64,000 nt of DNA from Peptoniphilus sp. BV3C26 (GCF_000478985.1 NZ_AWXB01000060.1:1-64000); one strand, 5' to 3'. Positions 16,846 through 25,764 are shown, numbered from the stretch's first letter. The notes: generated by a model from the sequence alone, not told the origin. Program-made: numbers and translations.

Positions 16846-17591
16846 TTAGTCATCTCATACATTAAAATTGATGCGGCAACATTGGCATTTAAAGAGTCCA
16901 CTTGTCTACTAATGGGAATCACTATATTGTCGTCACTTAACTTCATAAGGTCCTCTCCTATACCGTGAGCTTCGTTTCCTATTATTAAAATTGTATTTTT
17001 TTCAAATTTATATTCCCTTGAAGAAGTAGAATTATTTAAACTTGTAGTTACAATTTTGAAATTATCCCTGTTTTTATAGAGAATATCCCCGCCTACATCT
17101 TGATAAATTGGAATTCTAAAAATAGAAGCCATGGAAGATCTCACTGTTTTAGGATTATATAAATCAACTGTCTCTTTTGAGAGGATCACCCCATTAAGGT
17201 TAAAGGCATCGGCACTTCTTATTATGCCTCCTAAATTTCCCGGGTCTTTTATTCCGTCAAGATAAATATATTTTCCCTCTTTTTCTTTAAACTCTCTTTC
17301 AAATTTTTTGAAATATGCAATTATACCCTGAGAATTTACTGTTGAGCTTAAAGATGAAAAAAGACTTTTACTATAATAGTCGTGAGAAATTTTTTCTATA
17401 TCTTTTTTTAGATTCTCAAATTGTTTTTCCTCTTCAATGGCCATATAAATTGGTTTGTAAATTTTAAGGGCTTCTTCTAAAACAATAGGTCCTTCAACTA
17501 AAAAGATTTTTTCTTTATCTCTGTACTTTTTTTCCAATAAGGATTTATAAAATTTGAATTTATTATTTGAACTACTTTTTATTAATGTCAT
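16842..17591 (-). CDS. TrmH/SpoU-family RNA methyltransferase
   Basis: A 249-residue 2'-O-ribose RNA methyltransferase of the SPOUT class. The N-terminal 90 residues form a substrate-binding domain. The C-terminal trefoil knot carries the three motifs: LDGIKDPGNLGGIIRSADAF (motif 1), ILIIGNEAHGIG (motif 2) and VVIPISRQVDSLNANVAASI (motif 3). Target is probably 23S rRNA, as for RlmB relatives, but the exact nucleotide cannot be told. Confidence 0.9.
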   Translation of the reverse strand: MTLIKSSSNNKFKFYKSLLEKKYRDKEKIFLVEGPIVLEEALKIYKPIYMAIEEEKQFENLKKDIEKISHDYYSKSLFSSLSSTVNSQGIIAYFKKFEREFKEKEGKYIYLDGIKDPGNLGGIIRSADAFNLNGVILSKETVDLYNPKTVRSSMASIFRIPIYQDVGGDILYKNRDNFKIVTTSLNNSTSSREYKFEKNTILIIGNEAHGIGEDLMKLSDDNIVIPISRQVDSLNANVAASILMYEMTK

Positions 17592-17691
17592 AAAAATATT
17601 ATACCTTAAGAAATAAAATATTCAAAAATTAAAACTTTTTTCACTTTTTTATAAAAGTTCATTTTAAAGAAATAAATACTTAAAAAACAAC

Positions 17692-17721
17692 TTGTAATTT
17701 TTTGTAAAAATCTGATAAAAT
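17692..17721 (+). promoter_or_regulatory. Candidate promoter of the purine permease gene
   Basis: TTGTAA (17692-17697) and TAAAAT (17716-17721) are 18 bp apart and about 45 bp upstream of the start codon. The leader is too short for a purine riboswitch, and none is seen. Confidence 0.45.
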
Positions 17722-17766
17722 TAGGCGTAAGCTATTTTTATGAGAATCTTATTTTAGGAGGCTATT

Positions 17767-19086
17767 TTGAACCAAGGATTTTTAGAAAATCAATTTCACC
17801 TAAGTGAAAGAGGAACAAATGTAAGAACCGAAATTATGGCAGGTCTTACTACCTTTATGACTATGAGCTACATTCTAATTGTAAACCCCAGTCTACTTTC
17901 CCAAGCAGGCATGGACCAAGGAGGAGTATTTACAGCTACGATTGTATCCTCAATTATCGCAATTATATTAATGGCATTTCTTGCCAACCTACCCTTTGCA
18001 CTTGCTCCCGGTATGGGATTAAATGCATTTTTTGTTTTTACGGTAGTTTTACAAATGGGACATCCCTGGCAATACGCTCTTACTGCAGTGTTTATTGAAG
18101 GTGTCCTTTTTTTATTGTTATCAATTTTTAAAGTTCGTGAAGCCCTTTTCGATGCTATACCTATAGTTTTAAAAAAGGCTGTTTCTGTAGGAATAGGACT
18201 TTTTATAGCCCTTATAGGTCTTTCTTCAGCAGGAATTGTTTCCTCAGGAGATGGAGTAATCTTAACTATGGGAAATTTAATTTCAAAAAATTCTGCAGTA
18301 TTTTTCTTTGGCCTAGTTTTAATGGCATTTTTAACTGCAAAAAATGTAAGAGGAGCCCTCTTATATGGAATAGTTGGATCCACAATTCTTGCCCTTATTT
18401 TAGGAGTAACAAGTTTCCCACAAGGCACAATTTTTTCTTTACCTCCAAGTTTAGGACCTGTTGCTTTTAAAATTCAATGGAATAATATTTTTACCCTTGA
18501 AATGTTCAGTGTAATGTTCACATTTTTATTTGTTGATATTTTTGACACTGTGGGAACTCTTACAGGAGTTGCAACGAAAGCAAAACTTCTTGATGAAAAT
18601 GGAAAACTTCCTAAAATAGGACAAGCTCTTTTGGCCGATGCAGTAGGTACTGCCTGTGGAGCTTTACTTGGAACAAGTACCGTAACAACTTTTGTAGAAA
18701 GTGCATCCGGTGTTGCTGATGGAGGAAGAACTGGACTTACTTCTCTCTCAACAGCATTTTTCTTTTTCCTTTCCCTATTTTTCTTCCCAATTATTTCCAT
18801 TATACCTGGAGCTGCAACAGCACCTGCCCTTGTAATGGTTGGACTTTTTATGATGAGTCCTATAGTTGATATTAATTTTGATGATTTCACTGAAAGTATT
18901 CCTGCCTTTTTAACAATTGCCATGATGCCTTTTGCCTACAGCATCGCAGAAGGAATCTCCTTCGGAATGATTTCATATGTATTTTTAAAAGTTTTAACAG
19001 GAAAGCAAAAAGAAGTTTCACCCTTAATGTATCTTCTTGCTTTAGTCTTTATTTTAAGATATTTAAAACCCCTCTTCGGTTTTTAA
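17767..19086 (+). CDS. NCS2-family hypoxanthine/guanine (AzgA/PbuG-type) permease
   Basis: A 439-residue membrane transporter with about 12-14 hydrophobic segments. AGLTTFMTMSYILIVNPSLL and LANLPFALAPGMGLNAFFVF match the AzgA-type purine permeases. The FVDIFDTVGTLTGVA and ASGVADGGRTGLTSLS stretches carry TM8-TM10 binding-site residues. It would import hypoxanthine, guanine or adenine with protons. The TTG start is chosen because AGGAGG is 7 nt upstream and the translated N-terminus matches the family. The gene is monocistronic, between a promoter and a terminator. Confidence 0.92.
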   Translation: MNQGFLENQFHLSERGTNVRTEIMAGLTTFMTMSYILIVNPSLLSQAGMDQGGVFTATIVSSIIAIILMAFLANLPFALAPGMGLNAFFVFTVVLQMGHPWQYALTAVFIEGVLFLLLSIFKVREALFDAIPIVLKKAVSVGIGLFIALIGLSSAGIVSSGDGVILTMGNLISKNSAVFFFGLVLMAFLTAKNVRGALLYGIVGSTILALILGVTSFPQGTIFSLPPSLGPVAFKIQWNNIFTLEMFSVMFTFLFVDIFDTVGTLTGVATKAKLLDENGKLPKIGQALLADAVGTACGALLGTSTVTTFVESASGVADGGRTGLTSLSTAFFFFLSLFFFPIISIIPGAATAPALVMVGLFMMSPIVDINFDDFTESIPAFLTIAMMPFAYSIAEGISFGMISYVFLKVLTGKQKEVSPLMYLLALVFILRYLKPLFGF

Positions 19087-19101
19087 ATTTAAGGTAAAAT
19101 A

Positions 19102-19136
19102 AAAACAGGCCGAATTTTTTCATCGGTCTGTTTTTA
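19102..19136 (+). terminator. Terminator of the purine permease gene
   Basis: ACAGGCCGA/TCGGTCTGT stem followed by TTTTTATTT on the plus strand. Confidence 0.85.
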
Positions 19137-19179
19137 TTTGCCTAAAATAGGCATATATATGATTTAATTTGGAGAATTA

Positions 19180-19983
19180 CTATTTTAACTGATCTATTAT
19201 TTTTTCAGCTTCAGATTTATTAATTAAACTTTTATTTTTATTTATAACTATTGAATTAAGACTTTCTTCCTTATCTTTAAAAATTATTTTTTTATCTTTA
19301 ATAAAAATCTCAGCTTTTTTGGAATCTTTTTCCAATTCCACTGAATACTTTTTTGCTTGCCACCTTACAGTAAAGCCCTTATCTTCAAAAAATTTTCTAA
19401 GATTTATTAAATTTTCAGAAAGGTCAATAACTTTTTCAGGACTTGTTTGTGGTGGGTCTGACCTTGTTGCAGTTTTATAAAAAACCAGAAATTCATTTTC
19501 TTTTTCTTTTAGAGGAACTTCCTTTCCTTGTAAGTCTAAAATTTTAAGTCCTTCTAAATTTAAAATCAGCCTTTGACTCATGCCTCTACCACTTTTATCG
19601 TAAAAATCTATGTCCACTGCAAATTCATATTTTTCTTTTGAATTATATTTCACTATAAAATTCGGTGAAATTTGTGGTGGTTCGCTTAATAAAATAGGTG
19701 TGTCATTTTTATAATAAACATCAACCAAGTCACCTTTTTTTAGATTCATTTTTTTTACAAGAGAAGAAGTTTTTAAATCTACAAATCTAGTATTTTCTAA
19801 ATGTAAAATATATTTTTGTCCTTCATTATCTTCTATTCTTGCACTTTTTGAATCTGCAGATAAAACTTTTGCGGAAATTTTTTCATAGGATTTGGTGATT
19901 TCTTCTTGTGAGTTTTTTTCTCCGGCAAAGACGTTAAGTCCTAGTATAAGCGTAAGTACAATGCAAAATATTGTTTTTTTCAT
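19180..19983 (-). CDS. Secreted protein with copper-amine-oxidase-like N-terminal (stalk) domain
   Basis: The 267-residue protein has a signal peptide (about residues 1-20, ending NVFAGE). A middle region of two similar beta-rich units follows (PILLSEPPQISPNFIV and RSDPPQTSPEKVI). The C-terminal 70 residues (LINLRKFFEDKGFTVRWQAKKYSVEL onward) resemble the copper amine oxidase N-terminal-like domain of many Bacillota wall proteins. That domain is an adhesion or structural module and does not make the protein an amine oxidase. It is the last native gene before the foreign segment and has no visible partner. Confidence 0.65.
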   Translation of the reverse strand: MKKTIFCIVLTLILGLNVFAGEKNSQEEITKSYEKISAKVLSADSKSARIEDNEGQKYILHLENTRFVDLKTSSLVKKMNLKKGDLVDVYYKNDTPILLSEPPQISPNFIVKYNSKEKYEFAVDIDFYDKSGRGMSQRLILNLEGLKILDLQGKEVPLKEKENEFLVFYKTATRSDPPQTSPEKVIDLSENLINLRKFFEDKGFTVRWQAKKYSVELEKDSKKAEIFIKDKKIIFKDKEESLNSIVINKNKSLINKSEAEKIIDQLK

Positions 19984-20118
19984 TTTTTCCTCCTTTATAA
20001 AAACAAAAAAGTTTAAATAATTTATCTTTAAATAAATTATACAAAACCCAGTGTAAAATTCTTGTTAAGAAAATAAAGAAAATTAAAAAAACAAAAAAAA
20101 TAAGCCCCACAATTACCT

Positions 20119-20134
20119 GGTGGTCGTAAAACAG
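20119..20134 (+). repeat. Left inverted half-site of the mobile remnant
   Basis: GGTGGTCGTAAAACAG; matches the complement of 25816-25831 at 15 of 16 positions. The orientation fits recombinase arm sites facing each other at the two ends of an integrated element. Confidence 0.65.
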
Positions 20135-20188
20135 TAAAATCAAAAAATGGTGAAAACCTTGTGTTTTCAAGGGGCGACGTGACGAAAG

Positions 20189-20404
20189 TCACGCCGTTTC
20201 CTTTTTCATCAGCTCATTCAGAGGAATAAAGCCCAGTCCGTCGTACTTGATATGGATGTGCTGTGCCCGCTTGTGCCGATCACCTTTTTCGTAGTAGGTG
20301 ATGCGGTTTTCAAGCTGCTGTTTTTTGTGTTGGAGCTGCGAGAACTTGCGTTCATTTTCCGCTTTCTCCGCTTCCAGTTGGGGTATGGTTTTCTGTTTTG
20401 CCAT
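20189..20404 (-). CDS. Chimeric small protein: DUF3847-like N-terminus joined to recombinase-like C-terminus
   Basis: The 71-residue product starts MAKQKTIPQLEAEKAENERK after a clear GGAGG site. Up to about KGDRHKRA (residue 47) it matches the DUF3847 proteins common in Bacillota conjugative elements, which normally continue into a different tail. From QHIHIKYDGLGFIPL onward it resembles the extreme C-terminus of DUF4368-type large serine recombinases. The simplest reading is a deletion that removed several kilobases and joined the two genes in frame. Whether the product does anything is doubtful. The recombinase identification is from memory of similar tails. Confidence 0.6.
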   Translation of the reverse strand: MAKQKTIPQLEAEKAENERKFSQLQHKKQQLENRITYYEKGDRHKRAQHIHIKYDGLGFIPLNELMKKETA

Positions 20405-20454
20405 AGTACATGACCTCCTTGTTTTTGATGTGGGGATATAAAAAGACCGCCTAC

Positions 20455-20686
20455 CGAAAGTCGGCAAACGGTCATGGGTATATATACAAAACTTTGTGAG
20501 TGGTGCTGTTTGCGTCAGCAAATTGCGCCACTCACAAAGCACGCAGGGATAGCCGCAAAGCGGCGCAAGGGGTGCAGCCCCTTGTACGGAACAACATGAC
20601 GCAAAACAGCCCGGACTTCCAAGTGTCCGGGTTGTCTGCCTCGCAGAGCGCACGTATACAGGCGTCAGCCTGTATAGAAGTGCGCC
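20455..20686. other. Cluster of hairpins in the element (gene-free stretch 20405-20710)
   Basis: The 306-bp stretch between the chimeric ORF and the helicase gene holds no gene. It contains at least five strong inverted repeats: CTTTGTGAGTGG/CCACTCACAAAG (20492-20539, with inner TGCTG/CAGCA), GCCGC/GCGGC (20552-20564), AAGGGG/CCCCTT (20567-20583), CCCGGAC/GTCCGGG (20610-20631) and a compound GCGCAC..TATACAGGC/GCCTGTATA..GTGCGC (20648-20685). The last may terminate the helicase transcript, although no clean T-run follows. Confidence 0.7.
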
Positions 20687-20710
20687 CTTTGTTCCAAAGG
20701 GATTTTTGAC

Positions 20711-23700
20711 TTAATCAGCAATGTGCAAAATGCGTCTCACATATTCCTCATTGCCCAAAAAGTATTGCTCGATTAACTCCCAGCGCTCATCGTCATTCAT
20801 GTCGGCAGAAAAGAATGCCGTGAGAAGTCGCTCGTTATTACGATGATGTTCTTGAATGCTTTGCAGCACACCATTGGTATATTTTCCGCTTGTTGCCAGC
20901 CGCTCAAGTTTTTCAGGATCGTTAATACGAATAAATACTTCTGCTTTTTCTCCGCCTCGGATTTCATAGGTTGCCAGCCCAAGCAATTCCATAAAACGCA
21001 GCAATGGCATGATCTCAATTTGCTTATTTTGAACCAACGGGTAAAATCGGAAGAACGAATTATCTTCTGTATTAACCACGCACTGCCCAATTTGGTGAAT
21101 AAAGAAGTTGGGAAGTCGCGCGTATGCGGCACTGCTGACAAAATATCCTGTCTCGTCCGCTCCGGGCATTTTCCTACTACGAAGAACCCGGACACGGCTT
21201 CGACTCTGGCTGTATGCTGCATACTCATTTACGCTTTCGGTGAATATGTCAAGCAGCATGCCTGCTTTGTCATGAGGAATCACTTTTTCGCCAAGCATTT
21301 CAGCAAGTTCTGCTTCAAACTGCTTTCGAGAAAACTGCTTTGTCTCGCCGTTTTTATACTTCTCAAATATTTGCGTAATTGCAGTAATAACAGTCTCGAC
21401 GCGCTGTGATACGGCAACATAGTCATCAGAGTAACGTATCTCTACTCTGACGCGCGGTGCAACAGTATAGTTTTTTCCACTCACGGAAATTCCCCGCTCA
21501 AAAAATTCCTTTTTGAACATGCCGAATGAGCGGTCTGGGTAACAATTTTCCCAAATCCCCGCCATATCTACAAGGAAGGTTTTCCCAGAACTGTATACTG
21601 TAATATCGGATGCACGGCTCTGATTCTTTGTAGGAACAGTGCGAGGTGCAATGCCTTGCTGGAATGTGCAGTATGATCCAAATAACTTCAAAAACTCATT
21701 TTCTATCTCGTGTGGAACATTGACATAGTTTTTTGAAAGCATTGCTTTGGGACGTACAATTAAAACGGGGAATGTGTATTTGTTGCTCAAGTCTTTTGAA
21801 AGAAGCAACAAGCCTGATTTTGTCCGATTTTCGACATCTTTTTCCTTAAAAAGGTACTCGAATGTTTCCGCCGAAATCAACAGATTCCGCCTTTTCTTTG
21901 CTCGTTGAATTGCACATATCTTTTTCAGCATTTCACGCAGCTGATACTGCCGCATTTCAGAAATTCCGTTTAAGGATCGAACATATCGAAGATCACTGGG
22001 AAAGTAGTCAATATGAGCTACACCTTGAATCTCAGTATTGCGGGCGGCTCTTCCGATTTCCTGAACATAATCAGATAGTGTGCCGGTCGGGGCAAAGTGA
22101 ATAACGTGTTTAATATCGCCAACATCGATACCCATGCCGAAGGCTTTGGTGCAGAACAGCCCCATAGCCGTTCCCGCCTTGTAGTCTCGCTCCACCATCT
22201 TGCGTTCCGCCGAAGGTATTTGCGCGTGGTATCTCCGAATCTTCACATGGTCTGTGGCATTAACCAGATTATAAATCTGATCGACTTGACTCCGATAGGG
22301 AAAATAAGTAAGTACCTTCTCGCCTCTGGCAATATATTCACGCATTCTCTTCAATGTCAAATCCAGTTTGGCATTTTCGATTCGTCCCTCAACTTCGGCG
22401 GGGTTATGGCGTTGAATATCGAAAGAAATATTACTTCGCTTTACATTCCCGAGATGGATAATAGTCTTTCCCAAACCGAGTTCGTGAATTATATCATTTA
22501 CAACATCGTCATCACCAGAATATACAGCCGTGGCTGTCAGACACAGTACGGGGAACGATAATCCATCACGAGCCGTCTGTTTCAAGAAATCGCCAAGGAA
22601 CCAATAATCTGATCGAAAATCGCGTCCCCAACTTGTGACAGTATGGGCTTCGTCAATGACAACCATGCCTACTTGCCGACCGCCCAAAAACGATTGCAAA
22701 TGAGTTGTCAATAGCAGCTCAGGGGCAAGGTATAGCAAGGACTTTTTTCCTGCATGTATCTGGTCGATAACATCACTACGTTCCTCTATGCTCATGCTTG
22801 AGTTAATGCAGGCAGCAATAGAAATTCCTCGTTCACGTTGCAGTTGGTCAACCTGATCGTTCATAAGAGCTATCAGCGGGGATACGACAATCGTAACAAG
22901 ATTGTACTTTTCGGCAAGATAGATCGCAGGAATCTGGAAAAGAATCGACTTTCCAGAACCAGTCGGTGCAGTTATAAATATATTGCTGAATATATCTCCA
23001 TCTTGGGCAGCTTCACACTGATCTACGATTTCAGCGATAATTTGCCCCTGGGTTATTATTTCTGTTTCCTGTGAACGGTCGGGATCTTTGTAAAAGAGTA
23101 ATGGTCGAAATTGAGCCGCATTGCCCCAGTACTTTTGAAGCACATGAACAAATTGGCTATCATTATACTCTATTTTTTCTTGATACAGCTCAAGTTCATC
23201 AAGAAATACTTCCAGATTAAGCAGATTTGCCGCACTAAAAATTGCGCTGGTTCGAGCAGAAAGGCTATCTCCGCTTTGTAAGAAAAGCGCAGATGAAAGC
23301 ACACCATTGGTCATATTAAGACAATACTCCCAATCTTCTATGCTACCAACTTCAATATGCTTGATGTCATCTGTAAGCGGTTCTTTCTCTACCACACAGC
23401 CTTGCCAAAATGGAACGATTTCAATGCGTTCGTCATCGAGAGTAGCTGGTAAGAGTAACGCTTTTTCCTTCTTCAGCAGCTTAACATCTCCGTACATTTT
23501 GACGAGTTGGGCCAAGGGACTCCCAGCAGGAGGTTCATGCTCGGTCTGCCAATAATCAAAAAGCTTTTCAGCATAACTGTATGGGAAATAGCAGGGAACC
23601 CAAGGTGAAAGGATATTATTTTCTATGACTACAATATTATCGATCTTCATACGGGGAAGGAGTTGTCTAATCGCCAAAAGCTCCTCATAAAAGCCCACCA

Positions 23701-23944
23701 TCGGTTTTGTTGCACTTTTGATAGATGCTGCAAGATCGAGCCATCTATCGTCTATTGCTTTCAAATCAAGGAACCCCTCGTGTAGCAGAGAGGCATCATC
23801 CAACAATGAATTGGGATGTGTAATCAAAAACCGAATCTGTTCCAATCCAAATCCTTTGAAGAATATCAAAGTATGCCCTGTGAACTCGGAAATCAGTTCT
23901 TCAACGCGATTAGAAAAATACTGTCCGATGGTTGAAGTAGACAT
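20711..23944 (-). CDS. RecQ-like superfamily 2 DNA helicase with large N- and C-terminal extensions
   Basis: The 1077-residue protein has an SF2 helicase core at about residues 295-640: APTGSGKS (326-333), DEAH (431-434), the RecQ signature SWGRDFRSDY (438-447), TAT (470-472), GMGIDVGDIKHVIHF and QEIGRAARN (628-636). It should be an ATP-dependent 3'-5' DNA helicase. Residues 1-290 match nothing I recognise. The 430 C-terminal residues lack a clear RQC or HRDC domain and contain repeated beta/alpha segments. It is the dominant cargo of the high-GC remnant, and codon use is unlike the flanking chromosome. A regulator gene lies 94 bp upstream. A role in element maintenance or phage defence is possible but unproven. 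Confidence 0.85.
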   Translation of the reverse strand: MSTSTIGQYFSNRVEELISEFTGHTLIFFKGFGLEQIRFLITHPNSLLDDASLLHEGFLDLKAIDDRWLDLAASIKSATKPMVGFYEELLAIRQLLPRMKIDNIVVIENNILSPWVPCYFPYSYAEKLFDYWQTEHEPPAGSPLAQLVKMYGDVKLLKKEKALLLPATLDDERIEIVPFWQGCVVEKEPLTDDIKHIEVGSIEDWEYCLNMTNGVLSSALFLQSGDSLSARTSAIFSAANLLNLEVFLDELELYQEKIEYNDSQFVHVLQKYWGNAAQFRPLLFYKDPDRSQETEIITQGQIIAEIVDQCEAAQDGDIFSNIFITAPTGSGKSILFQIPAIYLAEKYNLVTIVVSPLIALMNDQVDQLQRERGISIAACINSSMSIEERSDVIDQIHAGKKSLLYLAPELLLTTHLQSFLGGRQVGMVVIDEAHTVTSWGRDFRSDYWFLGDFLKQTARDGLSFPVLCLTATAVYSGDDDVVNDIIHELGLGKTIIHLGNVKRSNISFDIQRHNPAEVEGRIENAKLDLTLKRMREYIARGEKVLTYFPYRSQVDQIYNLVNATDHVKIRRYHAQIPSAERKMVERDYKAGTAMGLFCTKAFGMGIDVGDIKHVIHFAPTGTLSDYVQEIGRAARNTEIQGVAHIDYFPSDLRYVRSLNGISEMRQYQLREMLKKICAIQRAKKRRNLLISAETFEYLFKEKDVENRTKSGLLLLSKDLSNKYTFPVLIVRPKAMLSKNYVNVPHEIENEFLKLFGSYCTFQQGIAPRTVPTKNQSRASDITVYSSGKTFLVDMAGIWENCYPDRSFGMFKKEFFERGISVSGKNYTVAPRVRVEIRYSDDYVAVSQRVETVITAITQIFEKYKNGETKQFSRKQFEAELAEMLGEKVIPHDKAGMLLDIFTESVNEYAAYSQSRSRVRVLRSRKMPGADETGYFVSSAAYARLPNFFIHQIGQCVVNTEDNSFFRFYPLVQNKQIEIMPLLRFMELLGLATYEIRGGEKAEVFIRINDPEKLERLATSGKYTNGVLQSIQEHHRNNERLLTAFFSADMNDDERWELIEQYFLGNEEYVRRILHIAD

Positions 23945-24038
23945 TGTGGTGCCCTCTCTTTCTATCCATGCTAAATTTCAGACTTAGCATGGGGTAATTT
24001 AATGCTTTAATTATATCGCAAATTCGCCTAATTTACAA

Positions 24039-24275
24039 TTATTGCTGGTCGTTTTTTCGTCTTTTCTGCCACACAATGTCATATCCCAGCACATCCGCCA
24101 GCTCCACCGCCTCGCCGTAGCGGAGCGAGCCGCGCTTGATCTTGCCGGAGAGATTGGGAACGCTGCGGCTCCAGCCGTATTCATCGGAGAGGTAGTCCAC
24201 CACCTCGGTCATGGTCATGCCGGTGCGGACAATGTAGGACTTGATCTCATTGCGGTAGGTTTCGGATTTTCTCAT
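24039..24275 (-). CDS. Small HTH-like (DUF6471-type) element protein
   Basis: A 78-residue protein of the type found in many Bacillota conjugative elements. TMTEVVDYLSDEYGWSRSVPNLSGKIKRGSLRYGEAVELADVLGYDIVW reads as a compact helix-turn-helix similar to phage-repressor folds. Related proteins have been mislabelled as flavin oxidoreductases in databases; nothing here supports that. Start could be ATG 24275 or a TTG two codons upstream, which sits closer to the GGAGG site. It is upstream of the helicase and probably co-transcribed with it. Confidence 0.65.
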   Translation of the reverse strand: MRKSETYRNEIKSYIVRTGMTMTEVVDYLSDEYGWSRSVPNLSGKIKRGSLRYGEAVELADVLGYDIVWQKRRKNDQQ

Positions 24276-24281
24276 ATTCAA

Positions 24282-24876
24282 ACTTTCCTCCTGTTTTTTC
24301 GGTGCGCTCTATGGTAAAATGGGTTTGTCAAATCGTGACACCCGTTCGCCATAGGGCGCTGGTTTTTGATGTACGGCTTTCGGCTGGAAATACTGCCAAT
24401 GATACGTTGGTCACGGGCAACACCCGCAGCTTTTGCCGTTTGGTGTGTCTTTGTGTGAAACGTCGAAACATCATTCTGAATGGCAAACGTCGTTCGCTGC
24501 CGGGTAGCGCTCTGTTCCATGCAGACAACCGCACAGAGCAGAAAACTATTTCGCCGTTTTCACTTGCTTTGATTTTTACGTTTGATTTTGCCGCTCCTTC
24601 CGAACGTCGTTCCTGCCCGGAGGATCGCTCCCAGCGTTTCGTCCCCGTTGGTACGCTCACGCTTTCGCGGTCATAGCGGTTACTTCGCTGGGGGACATAT
24701 CCCGTTCGGACGGTCATGCAATTTTCAAGGTTCAGGTGCGATTGCAAGACCATTTTAGCGAAAAATATAGCTCTCTCCCGTATATCCAAGAGGTCGGAAA
24801 ACGCGCCGAAAAACGCAGATTTCCACGCTTATGGACAAGACCGGAAAGGGCAGAAATTTGAAGGGAGGACACCGCC
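24282..24876. other. Structured gene-free region between divergent element genes
   Basis: The 595 bp between the HTH-like gene and the XRE gene shows no convincing coding potential; reading frames here lack start-site signals and have odd composition rich in Arg and Ser. At 24303-24360 an extended imperfect hairpin is visible: GCGCTCTATGG pairs with CCATAGGGCGC, enclosing GGGTTTGTCA/TGACACCC, followed by GGTTTTT on the plus strand. A second stem GCTCTGT/ACAGAGC lies at about 24509-24539. It is likely a regulatory or processed-RNA region of the original element. Confidence 0.5.
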
Positions 24877-25719
24877 ATGCAGCCGAAGCTCACCATTCAG
24901 GAGCGTCTCAAAGACCTGCGCGTGGAGCGCGGTCTGACGTTGGAACAGCTATCTGAGAAGACAGGCATCTCCAAGTCTGCGCTGGGAAAATACGAAGCCG
25001 ATGATTTTAAGGACATCAGCCCGTTCAGCATGGTGGAGCTTGCAAAGTTCTACGGCGTGTCTACCGATTACCTGTTGGGGCTGACAGAGCAAAAAAATCA
25101 CCCAAACACAGAGCTGGATGCGCTGCATTTGGGTGATGATGCAATCGAAGTATTGAGAACGAGCAAGTTCAATCACCGACTGCTGTCGGAGCTGATTTGC
25201 CATAAGGATTTCCTGCGTTTCATGCTGGACGCCGAGATTTACGTTGACCGGATCGCGGATATGCGCATCAATGATATGAACTCCGTGCTGGAAGCAGTCC
25301 GGCAGATGGCTTTGATGAAGAACGGTGACAATGAAAATGATCTGCATCTGCGGACGCTGGAAGTCGCGCAGATCAGAGAGGACGAGTATTTCGGAAGCCT
25401 GATTGCAGACGATCTGAAAGGCATTCTCCGTGACATTCGGAGCGAACACCGCCCCGACACCATGACGGCAGATGAAAGTTCCCTCGTAGCAACTGTACGG
25501 GGTCAGTTGCAGGATGCGATGAACTTTGAGGGTAGCTCCGAAGAAAAGCAAATTCGGTCGTTCCTCGCTACCTTTGGCATTGATTATGACAAGCTCACCA
25601 AAGAGCAGTTTGTCTCGCTGATTGAAATACTAAAGCTGTCCAAATACTTGAAAAGCCCAATCAACCAGCGCGGAAAAACGACCATGACCCACGGCAAGGG
25701 AAAACGGAAACGGAAATAG
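24877..25719 (+). CDS. XRE-family transcriptional regulator of the element
   Basis: The 280-residue protein has an N-terminal helix-turn-helix (residues 6-65: IQERLKDLRVERGLTLEQLSEKTGISKSALGKYE, then LAKFYGVSTDYLLGLTE). It continues into about 200 residues of alpha-helical sequence of unknown fold and ends in a basic tail (GKGKRKRK). GGGAGG lies upstream of the ATG. It is transcribed away from the helicase and small HTH genes and probably controls them from the intervening region. The size and two-part layout match regulators seen in Tn1549-like elements. Confidence 0.85.
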   Translation: MQPKLTIQERLKDLRVERGLTLEQLSEKTGISKSALGKYEADDFKDISPFSMVELAKFYGVSTDYLLGLTEQKNHPNTELDALHLGDDAIEVLRTSKFNHRLLSELICHKDFLRFMLDAEIYVDRIADMRINDMNSVLEAVRQMALMKNGDNENDLHLRTLEVAQIREDEYFGSLIADDLKGILRDIRSEHRPDTMTADESSLVATVRGQLQDAMNFEGSSEEKQIRSFLATFGIDYDKLTKEQFVSLIEILKLSKYLKSPINQRGKTTMTHGKGKRKRK

Positions 25720-25722
25720 GAG

Positions 25723-25764
25723 AAAGCCGCGATATCCAGTAAAAATCTGGATATCGCGGCTTTT
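25723..25764 (+). terminator. Strong terminator of the XRE gene
   Basis: A perfect 17-bp stem (AAAGCCGCGATATCCAG and its complement) with a 7-nt loop, followed by TTTT. It begins 3 bp after the stop codon. Confidence 0.9.

Noticed and set aside
17641-17766. Purine riboswitch before the hypoxanthine/guanine permease
   Set aside because: The distance from promoter to start is only about 45 nt and none of the conserved loop sequences is present.
20405-20653. N-terminal extension of the chimeric ORF by 83 codons
   Set aside because: The extension crosses several hairpins and reads as low-complexity translation; the ATG at 20404 has a clear GGAGG site and matches the DUF3847 family start.
24328-24789. 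153-residue frame on the minus strand between the HTH-like and XRE genes
   Set aside because: Composition is rich in Arg and Ser with no recognisable domain, and the region is full of inverted repeats; treated as noncoding structured DNA.
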